From NCBI GenBank assembly GCA_903863315.1, contig CAIPBN010000110.1, forward strand, positions 1-14,887: a stretch of DNA of 14,887 nucleotides, given 5' to 3'. A program made the translations under genes and the position numbers. Every line of letters begins with the position of its first letter. Position 1 is the first letter of the stretch. Positions 1 through 5,746 of the stretch are shown here, one piece after another. Source of the stretch: an uncultured Verrucomicrobiota bacterium. Lineage in GTDB: Bacteria > Verrucomicrobiota > Verrucomicrobiia > Limisphaerales > SXTU01. The notes beneath the pieces were generated by a model, which did no database searches, was not told where the DNA came from, and saw only the letters and a list, made by a program, of their open reading frames with translations.

Positions 1-12
1 TAGCTTCCGGGT

Positions 13-462
13 GTGACCGAACCCGCCATCTCCTCGACTTCGCTTGCCACGAGGCGCGAGGCCCTGCTGGCGCGGTTGGGCGGTTTCCGGCATTCGCAGG
101 AACGATTGCAGTGGCTCGTGGAGCAGGCGCGGCAGCGTCCGGCGCTCGCCGCCGGGTTGAAGACGGAGGCTCACCGGGTGCCCGGGTGTCTGGCCAGTCT
201 TTGGCTCGTGGCAGAAATGCGCGGCGGGCGCTGCCACTTCCAGTGCGATTCCGACTCCCAAATCGTCCGGGCGATCGCCGGATTGCTCTGCGATTATTAC
301 AGCGATGCGGCCCCCGTGGAGATACTCGCGCAACCGCCGGACTTTCTGGAGCAGGTCGGCATCAACCAGCACCTCACAGCGAACCGGCGCAACGTGCTCT
401 CGCGCGTGTGGGAGCGGATACGCGCGTTTGCGGAGAAGCCCAAGGAGCTGGAACAAGATTAG
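13..462 (+). CDS. sufE: SufE-family Fe-S cluster sulfur acceptor
   Basis: The 149-aa product matches the SufE/CsdE fold family. These proteins accept persulfide sulfur from a cysteine desulfurase (SufS/CsdA) for iron-sulfur cluster assembly in the cytoplasm. The diagnostic part is residues 29-66: an ERLQWLVEQAR helix followed by VPGCLASLWL, in which Cys59 corresponds to the sulfur-accepting cysteine of E. coli SufE. Length is close to the family norm (about 140 aa). The start is GTG at 13; no Shine-Dalgarno sequence is visible and only 12 bases of upstream sequence are available, so an earlier start cannot be excluded. No SufS or SufBCD is visible, so the partner must be elsewhere. The stop codon lies inside the inverted repeat 457-521. 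The TatD-family gene follows after 81 bases on the same strand. Confidence 0.88.
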   Translation: MTEPAISSTSLATRREALLARLGGFRHSQERLQWLVEQARQRPALAAGLKTEAHRVPGCLASLWLVAEMRGGRCHFQCDSDSQIVRAIAGLLCDYYSDAAPVEILAQPPDFLEQVGINQHLTANRRNVLSRVWERIRAFAEKPKELEQD

Positions 463-521
463 GATTACGAGCCGGAGCCGACGAGTCGGAGCGCGACCAA
501 CTCGTGCTCGTAATCCTGATC
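457..521. repeat. Inverted repeat in the sufE-tatD spacer
   Basis: The arms at 457-472 (GATTAGGATTACGAGC) and 506-521 match in 15 of 16 positions when one is reverse-complemented, with a 33-base loop. The left arm includes the sufE stop codon. It could fold as a hairpin at the 3' end of the sufE transcript. I recall dispersed elements rich in GATTACGA-like words from verrucomicrobial genomes, but this is memory and not a search. Confidence 0.6.
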
Positions 522-543
522 CCAATCCTGCTCCATCAAGCCG

Positions 544-1392
544 ATGACCTTCCACGACGCCCACAACCACCTGCAAGACGACCGCTTCGCCGGACGGCAG
601 GCCGAACTCGTCGCGGCGAGTCACGCGGCTGGCGTTGCGCGCATGGTGGTGAACGGCTCTTGCGAAGCGGACTGGCCGCAAGTTGCGGCGCTGGCGCGCG
701 AGTTTCCGGCGCTCGTCGTGCCGAGTTTTGGTTATCACCCGTGGTATGTCGGCGAGCGCACGACCCGTTGGCGGGAGACGCTGGCGGAGTTGCTCGGCCG
801 GACGCCCGGCGCGGTCGTTGGGGAAATCGGCCTTGATCGCTGGAAGCCAGGACTGCCCTACGACGGACAGGAGGAAGTCTTCCTCGCGCAACTGCGGCTG
901 GCCGCGGATCGCAACCTGGCCGCGAGCATCCATTGTTTGCAAACGTGGGGCCGGCTGTGGGAGTTGTTGCGCATCACGCCCCGGCCGGCGCGTGGTTTCC
1001 TGCTGCACAGCTACGGCGGCCCAGCGGAGATGGTTGCCCCGCTGACGAAGCTCGGCGCGCACTTCAGCTTTCCCGGCTACTTCATGCACGAGCGGAAGGC
1101 GCGCCAGCGCGAGACGTTCAAGCTCGTGCCTGCCGACCGGCTGCTGATCGAGACGGATGCGCCGGATCAGTTGCTGCCAGACGCGATGAATGCCAATCCG
1201 CTGACTGACCCCGGCAACGGCAAGCCGCTGAATCACCCGGCGAACCTCCCGGCGGTCTATCAGTTCGTTGCGGATTTACGTGGCGTGCCACTGGCCACAT
1301 TGGCGGCTCAGGTCGAGGAGAACTTTCAGCGGCTGTTCGCGCCGCGCAGTGCGGTTGACACGGCTGCTGGCACCCTGACAATCCGCCCATGA
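544..1392 (+). CDS. TatD-family metal-dependent hydrolase
   Basis: The 282-aa product is a TIM-barrel metallohydrolase of the TatD family, whose characterised members are metal-dependent DNases/exonucleases. Visible motifs are DAHNHL with the metal-binding His7 and His9, GEIGLD (residues 93-98, Glu94 bridging the metals), SIHC with His130, LLHSYGG with His155 and LIETDAPD with Asp205. All expected metal ligands are present, so it should be catalytically competent. The usual TatD opening 'DxHxHL' and the length of about 260-280 aa fit. The ATG at 544 has no clear Shine-Dalgarno sequence. The stop overlaps the start of the next gene (ATGA), suggesting translational coupling. The exact substrate cannot be read from sequence. 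Confidence 0.9.
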   Translation: MTFHDAHNHLQDDRFAGRQAELVAASHAAGVARMVVNGSCEADWPQVAALAREFPALVVPSFGYHPWYVGERTTRWRETLAELLGRTPGAVVGEIGLDRWKPGLPYDGQEEVFLAQLRLAADRNLAASIHCLQTWGRLWELLRITPRPARGFLLHSYGGPAEMVAPLTKLGAHFSFPGYFMHERKARQRETFKLVPADRLLIETDAPDQLLPDAMNANPLTDPGNGKPLNHPANLPAVYQFVADLRGVPLATLAAQVEENFQRLFAPRSAVDTAAGTLTIRP

Positions 1393-1820
1393 ACAACGAA
1401 ATCATTTGCCCCCGCAGCGCCCGTGAAGTGATGGCCGGCTGGTCCTATCTGCCCCGTTTCGTGGACAAGATCCGCCTGCACCTCGCCGGTCGTCTGCACA
1501 CGGACTATCAAGAAAACTTCGCCCACAAGGGTTTTGATGCGAAATGGCTCGTTGCCGCCGGCCTCACCGCCGAGCAGTTCATCGCCGTGGTGCGTGACAC
1601 CATCACCGACGGTCAAGTTTGTGACTGGGTGGCCAAGAACGTGAAGAAGTCCGCCGAGGAAAAGGCCGCCTTCAACCAAGCCGTCCTGGACTATGGCCGT
1701 GGCGATGACCCCGCGCTGAAGGCGCGGCTCCAGATGCGCAAGGAGCAGTCCGGTCTCGGCCACCGGGACGATCTTCAGTGCTTCGTGGACTACATCGACG
1801 CGGACGAGAAACGGATTTGA
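1389..1820 (+). CDS. DUF5069 domain protein
   Basis: This 143-aa protein resembles the DUF5069 family by its opening: CPRSAREVMAGW, then LPRFVDKIRLHLAGRL and a DYQENF segment (residues 7-45), followed by a mostly helical remainder. The family has no established function that I know of. It is predicted to be cytoplasmic, with no signal peptide or membrane segment. The start codon overlaps the stop of the TatD-family gene as ATGA, so the two are probably co-translated. The family call rests on recalled motif similarity and not on a profile search. Confidence 0.75.
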   Translation: MNNEIICPRSAREVMAGWSYLPRFVDKIRLHLAGRLHTDYQENFAHKGFDAKWLVAAGLTAEQFIAVVRDTITDGQVCDWVAKNVKKSAEEKAAFNQAVLDYGRGDDPALKARLQMRKEQSGLGHRDDLQCFVDYIDADEKRI

Positions 1821-2144
1821 ACCGCGTGCCGGTGACTGTCCCAAGAGCGCGGCTGTGTGGCGCCTGCGAATCCGGTTTCACATAGGGTTCTCCATCGCGG
1901 CGAGTCCCAGCTTCCGGCAGAGGGCGCATCCGCGCACTGCCTCCGGTCTTCGACCCGCCGGGCAAGCGAGGACGCTTGCGGCACGGCCGGCCGGAGGCCG
2001 GCGCTACGTAGCGCCCGCGTCTCGCGGGCCGTATCGCCGCTGTCCCCGCCAGCTCGGCTTCGAGGGCAGCAAGCTACAGGTGCATTGGAATCCGCTTGCC
2101 GCCGATGCGGCTGGCTGCTGTTCTCCTGCACAGCACGCACCACC
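1821..2144. repeat. Gene-free spacer with a hairpin-rich repeat element
   Basis: These 324 bases between the DUF5069 gene and the thioredoxin gene contain no convincing gene. The core, 1962-2029, holds four consecutive perfect hairpins or palindromes: GCAAGCG/CGCTTGC (1962-1979, 4-base loop), GCCGGCC/GGCCGGC (1986-2002, 3-base loop), the palindrome GCGCTACGTAGCGC (2001-2014), and GCCCGCG/CGCGGGC (2013-2029, 3-base loop). They abut or overlap by one or two bases. The part before (1821-1961) has no structure I can define but has the patchy look of a dispersed intergenic repeat. The promoter of the thioredoxin gene should lie here but is not identifiable. Confidence 0.6.
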
Positions 2145-2966
2145 ATGAAAACCTTGCTCCCCATCACTGCCCTTGCCCTGTCCCTTTTCCTGCCCGCCGG
2201 CCTTGCCCACGCGGGCGATGCGAAGGAGGAGTTGAAGGAACTCGTCACCAGCATCCAGACCAAGCTCAAGGCCGGCAAGAACACCGAGAAGGATCTCGCC
2301 GAAAACTTCGCCCAGTTCGACAAGCTCCTCGCCGCGCACAAGGGCGAGAAGACCGACGACGTCGCGCAAATCCTGCTGATGAAGGCGATGCTCTACATCC
2401 AGGTGCTCGACGACGAGGCCAAGGGCCTGCCGCTGCTCACCCAGCTCAAGAAGGACTTCCCCGACACCAAGCCGGCGCTCGCGGTGGACAAAATTCTGGA
2501 GAGCTTCGAGAAGCAGCGCGCCTCCAAGGAAGTCCAGCGCAAGCTCGCCGTGGGCGCGAAGTTTCCTGACTTCGACGAGAAGGATCTCGCGGGCAAGCCG
2601 CTCTCCATCGCGCGCTTCAAGGGCAAGGTCGTGCTTGTGGACTTCTGGGCGACGTGGTGCGGCCCCTGCATCGGCGAGCTGCCCAACGTGCTCAAGGCCT
2701 ACGAGAAATATCACGGCAAGGGCTTCGAGATCGTCGGCATCAGTCTTGATTCGGACCGGGCCAAACTCGACAAGTTCATCGCCGAACGGAAGATGACCTG
2801 GCCGCAGTATTTCGATGGCCAGGGCTGGCAGACCAAGCTCGCTGGCGTCTATGGCGTGAACTCCATCCCCGCCACCTACCTGCTCGACGGCGAGGGCAAA
2901 ATCATCGCCAAGAACCTGCGCGGGGAGGCTCTGGAAGAGGCGGTGGCGAAGGCGCTCAAGAAGTAG
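2145..2966 (+). CDS. Secreted TlpA/ResA-like thioredoxin-fold protein
   Basis: The 273-aa protein begins with a signal peptide (MKTLLP, hydrophobic core, cleavage probably after AHA at residue 23), which sets the start at 2145 although the frame stays open upstream to 1857. Residues 25-125 form a charged helical N-terminal region. Residues 127-273 are a TlpA/AhpC-TSA-type thioredoxin domain with FPDFDEKDLAGKPLS, the active site WCGPC (161-165), GISLDSD and the cis-proline loop SIPATYLL (Pro212). TlpA/ResA-type proteins act outside the cytoplasmic membrane, usually reducing disulfides in apocytochromes or other exported proteins. The substrate here is unknown. No Shine-Dalgarno sequence is seen. 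RidA follows 59 bases downstream. Confidence 0.9.
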   Translation: MKTLLPITALALSLFLPAGLAHAGDAKEELKELVTSIQTKLKAGKNTEKDLAENFAQFDKLLAAHKGEKTDDVAQILLMKAMLYIQVLDDEAKGLPLLTQLKKDFPDTKPALAVDKILESFEKQRASKEVQRKLAVGAKFPDFDEKDLAGKPLSIARFKGKVVLVDFWATWCGPCIGELPNVLKAYEKYHGKGFEIVGISLDSDRAKLDKFIAERKMTWPQYFDGQGWQTKLAGVYGVNSIPATYLLDGEGKIIAKNLRGEALEEAVAKALKK

Positions 2967-3025
2967 TCTGGTCGTCCGAAATCTTTCTGGCACTTCCCCG
3001 CGCCGCTGTTTAACTCTCCCGCCGC

Positions 3026-3406
3026 ATGACTAAAACCATCATCAAACCCGCCAAGGGCGCGCCTGCCGTTGGTCCCTACAACCACGCCGTCCGCGTTGGC
3101 GACCTCCTGTTCTGCGCCGGGCAGATTCCCATTGATCCGGCCACCGGCCAACTCGTCCCCGGCGACATCAAGGACCAGACCCGCCGCGTGCTGGAAAACG
3201 TGAAGTGCATCCTCGACGATCAGGGGCTGACCTTTGCCAACGTCGTGAAGAGCACCGTCTTCCTCACGAACCTCGCGGACTTCGCCGGCATGAACGAGAT
3301 CTACAGCCAGTATTTCACCAGCGATTTCCCGGCTCGCTCCACCATCCAAGTCGCCGCCCTCCCGCGCGCGGCCAGCGTGGAGATCGAAGTCATCGCCCAC
3401 TTCTGA
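3026..3406 (+). CDS. ridA: RidA-family enamine/imine deaminase
   Basis: The 126-aa product is a full-length RidA (YjgF/YER057c/UK114) protein. RidA hydrolyses reactive 2-aminoacrylate and other enamines/imines made by PLP enzymes, protecting other PLP enzymes in the cytoplasm. Signature features are AVGPYNHAV (14-22), FCAGQIPIDP (29-38), and FPARSTIQVAALPRAASVEI (101-120). In that last segment Arg104 and Glu119 occupy the positions of the catalytic Arg105 and Glu120 of E. coli RidA, so it should be active in the archetypal subfamily. The ATG at 3026 gives the usual family N-terminus; no Shine-Dalgarno sequence is visible. Confidence 0.93.
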   Translation: MTKTIIKPAKGAPAVGPYNHAVRVGDLLFCAGQIPIDPATGQLVPGDIKDQTRRVLENVKCILDDQGLTFANVVKSTVFLTNLADFAGMNEIYSQYFTSDFPARSTIQVAALPRAASVEIEVIAHF

Positions 3407-3416
3407 ACCGCGTTTC

Positions 3417-3555
3417 AACCACGGATGCACACAGATGGGCACGGATGAAACCGCTGCTCCGTGAATCCTCGGCAATCTGGCGCGGATTCCCTCCAAGACT
3501 GTGACAAGCAGGCTTTCAGCTCTGAATCCGTGTGAATCTGTGTCCATCCGTGGTT
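3417..3555. repeat. Long inverted repeat in the ridA spacer
   Basis: Two 30-base arms, 3417-3446 (beginning AACCACGGATGCACACAGAT) and 3526-3555, are near-perfect reverse complements and are separated by 79 bases. Within each arm the short word ACGGAT or its variants repeats. The element fills almost the whole spacer between ridA and the next gene. Elements of this 'CCACGGATGGACACAGATG' kind are, from memory, common intergenic repeats in several bacterial phyla including Verrucomicrobiota. A transcript could fold into a long stem, but the wide loop does not resemble a simple terminator. Confidence 0.7.
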
Positions 3556-3566
3556 AGCCTCCCGCC

Positions 3567-4043
3567 ATGAAACCCAAGAGGTCCTGGCGCGAGAAGCTCG
3601 CCGACAGCAAGGATCTTCCCAAGATCATCGAGGTCACCGGGAAGCTCACGCAGCGCTGGGGTGAGGGCACGTTCGTGGTGCCGGCGCCCTTGGAGGTGGA
3701 CGCACTGATGAAGCGGGTGCCCAAGGGCCGGCTCGTCACCGTCAACGAACTGCGCGCCGCCCTCGCCGCGCGGCATGGGTCCAACTCCGCGTGCCCGCTC
3801 ACCACGGGCATTTTCTCGTGGATTGCCGCGCACGCCGCCGCTGAAGCCGAGGCCAGTGGGGCGAAGCGTGTCACGCCTTACTGGCGCACGCTCAAGACCG
3901 GCGGTGAGGTGAACCCCAAGTATCCCGGCGGCCTCGCCGGTGTTTGCGCGCGGCTCACGGCCGAAGGACACGAGGTCCGGTTGAAGGGCAAGCGCTGCTT
4001 CGTCGTGGACTACGAGCGCAAGCTGGTCAGCAAGCTGGCCTGA
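3567..4043 (+). CDS. Alkyltransferase-like protein (MGMT family, no catalytic Cys)
   Basis: The 158-aa protein looks like the DNA-binding domain of O6-methylguanine-DNA methyltransferases. VPKGRLVTVNELRAALA (51-67) fits the start of the winged helix. ACPLTTGIFSWIAAHAA (75-91) fits the recognition region. TPYWRTLKTGGEVNPKYPGG (103-122) aligns with the PCHR active-site segment and its following glycine-rich turn, and LTAEGHEV (130-137) fits the end. The position of the alkyl-accepting cysteine is Tyr105 (P-Y-W-R instead of P-C-H-R), so it cannot act as a classical methyltransferase. Atl proteins with a similar replacement bind alkylated guanine and recruit nucleotide excision repair. That role is an inference. 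The N-terminal 45 residues (KRSWREKL...) appear family-specific. An alternative is a DNA-binding protein of unrelated use. Confidence 0.65.
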   Translation: MKPKRSWREKLADSKDLPKIIEVTGKLTQRWGEGTFVVPAPLEVDALMKRVPKGRLVTVNELRAALAARHGSNSACPLTTGIFSWIAAHAAAEAEASGAKRVTPYWRTLKTGGEVNPKYPGGLAGVCARLTAEGHEVRLKGKRCFVVDYERKLVSKLA

Positions 4044-4058
4044 ACGCATCCTTAGCCC

Positions 4059-5582
4059 ATGGAACCGCTGCTTTACGTGTTGCTGGGAGTGGTGCTGGGA
4101 GTGGTGCTGGGCGGCGTCATCGGCTGGCTGCTGGGCGCACGCTTCCGTAGCGATCGCAATGACACTCCCTTGGCAGCGACCAATTTGCTGGAGGCCGAAC
4201 TGCGCCAGCAGCTCTCGCAACGCGATGGCGAACTGACCCGCACCCGGGGCCAACTCGCCGAGGCCAGCGCCGGACTGGCCGCCTCCGCAGCCCGCCTCCA
4301 GTCCGCCGAAAAGCAGGTCGAGGAGGTCCGCCTGGGGTTGCAACAGCGCGAGGCGGATCTGGGCGACGCCAGCACGAAGCTGACGCAGACCGGCCACCAG
4401 CTTGCCAGCACGCAGGCCCAGCTTCAGGCCGCGCAGCATCTGCTCGCCGAGCAGCGCGAGCTGCACACCCGGCAGTTGCAGGATGCCAAGGCGGCGCAGG
4501 ACAAGGCGCTCGCCGATTTGCGCGATGCCTTCAAGGCCCTCAGCGCTGACGCGCTCAAGCAGACGCAGCCGGAATTTCTCCGGCTGGCCAACGAGACCCT
4601 TGGCAAGTTCGCCGAGACGGCCAAGGGTGACCTGGCGCAGCGGCAGGCGGCCATTGCCACCTTGGTGAAGCCCTTGGAAGAGCAGTTGAAGACCTACCAG
4701 CAGCGGCTCGCGCAAAGCGAAACGTCACAGTCCTCCGCGCTGGGCGAAGTGAAGAAGCATCTCGAATCCCTCGCGCAGCAGAGCCAGACCCTGTCCACAG
4801 AAACACTGCAACTGCGCCGTGTCCTCAGCTCCAATCAGGCGCGGGGGCGCTGGGGCGAGGAAACGCTCCGCCGCGTGGTGGAGGCCGCCGGCATGAGCGC
4901 GCACTGTGACTTCACCGAGCAGGCCCAGTCCGACGACAAGAAGCCGGACCTCGTCGTGCGCCTGCCGGGCGACCGCCTCATCATCGTGGATGCCAAGGTG
5001 CCGGACCTGGATTTCCTCAGCGCGCTGGGCACGGCGGATGAAACCAAGCGCGCGGAGTCACTGGCCGCGCACGCGGACAAGCTGCGCGGCACCATCCGCG
5101 CACTGGCGGACCGGGATTACCCGGCGCAGTTCCCAAACGCGCTGGATTACGTCGTGCTCTTCCTGCCCGCCGAGTCCCTCTTCAGCGCCGCGCTGGAAGG
5201 CGATCACGATCTCATCGTTTGGGCCGCCCAGCGCCGCATTCTCCTCGCGACGCCGGCCTCGCTCATCGCCTTGCTCCGCTCCGTGAGCGTGAGCTGGCAG
5301 CAACATGAGCAGACCGTGAATGCGAAGGAAATTGCCCGCGCCGCCGAGGAGCTGTTCGGTCGCGTGGCGACGTTCGCGAAGCATTTTGAAAACCTCGGGG
5401 CCGGACTGGAGCGCGCTGGCAAGGCCTACAACGACGCCGTGGGCAGCTTTGAATCACGGGTCCGTCCGGCGGGCGAGGCGCTCATCAAGCTCGGCACCGC
5501 CAGCGGCGGAAAAGAGCTGCCGGAGCTCGCTCCCGTGGCCGCGACGCTTCGTCCGCCACCGGACGCTGGGCAATCCGCGTAA
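4059..5582 (+). CDS. rmuC: DNA recombination protein RmuC
   Basis: The 507-aa protein has the RmuC layout. Residues 4-27 form one transmembrane segment near the N-terminus. A long coiled coil rich in Gln, Ala and Leu spans about 40-250. The RmuC domain spans about 255-470, with ARGRWGEETLRRVVE (261-275), KPDLVVRLPG (295-304) and IIVDAKVPDLDFL (308-320). The Asp297/Asp311-x-Lys313 arrangement resembles a PD-(D/E)xK nuclease core. In E. coli RmuC limits recombination at inverted repeats, but its biochemistry is not settled. Length agrees with the family (about 450-500 aa). It starts 15 bases after the alkyltransferase-like gene, so the two may be one transcript. The gene is convergent with the beta-propeller gene across the repeat at 5623-5713. 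Confidence 0.92.
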   Translation: MEPLLYVLLGVVLGVVLGGVIGWLLGARFRSDRNDTPLAATNLLEAELRQQLSQRDGELTRTRGQLAEASAGLAASAARLQSAEKQVEEVRLGLQQREADLGDASTKLTQTGHQLASTQAQLQAAQHLLAEQRELHTRQLQDAKAAQDKALADLRDAFKALSADALKQTQPEFLRLANETLGKFAETAKGDLAQRQAAIATLVKPLEEQLKTYQQRLAQSETSQSSALGEVKKHLESLAQQSQTLSTETLQLRRVLSSNQARGRWGEETLRRVVEAAGMSAHCDFTEQAQSDDKKPDLVVRLPGDRLIIVDAKVPDLDFLSALGTADETKRAESLAAHADKLRGTIRALADRDYPAQFPNALDYVVLFLPAESLFSAALEGDHDLIVWAAQRRILLATPASLIALLRSVSVSWQQHEQTVNAKEIARAAEELFGRVATFAKHFENLGAGLERAGKAYNDAVGSFESRVRPAGEALIKLGTASGGKELPELAPVAATLRPPPDAGQSA

Positions 5583-5622
5583 GCCAGGCGACTGGCAGTC
5601 GCTGTGCGTGGTGTGAAGGGCT

Positions 5623-5713
5623 TTTTGCCGCGAAAGGGCGCAAAGAGCGCAAAGGGGATAGCCGCCAAGCGAAGGTCAACTCTCTGTGCTCTTTGCGCCC
5701 TCTCGCGGCAAAA
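5623..5713. repeat. Inverted repeat between convergent genes, possible bidirectional terminator
   Basis: The arms 5623-5647 (TTTTGCCGCGAAAGGGCGCA...) and 5689-5713 are reverse complements with one mismatch in 25, separated by 41 bases. The outer end of each stem is a run of T or A, so on either strand the stem is followed by a short U-tract (TTTT on the minus-strand transcript, AAAACATTT on plus). It sits between the 3' ends of rmuC (+) and the beta-propeller gene (-). This fits termination from both sides, though the loop is long for a typical intrinsic terminator. The GCGCAAAGAGCGCAAAG words suggest a dispersed repeat. Confidence 0.6.
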
Positions 5714-5746
5714 CATTTCCCTCCGGGTTGGAGGCAGGTGCTCCGC

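Noticed and set aside
1857..2144. Upstream extension of the thioredoxin frame
   Set aside because: It would be translated from the hairpin-rich repeat and would bury the signal peptide that begins at 2145.
2004..2993. 329-codon open frame on the minus strand
   Set aside because: It is antisense to the thioredoxin gene; the Leu/Glu-rich translation is the mirror of Lys/Glu/Leu codons, and the sense strand has the WCGPC motif.
3516..4715. 399-codon open frame on the minus strand
   Set aside because: It is antisense to the alkyltransferase-like gene and rmuC, both with recognisable domains; it spans two genes and a repeat.
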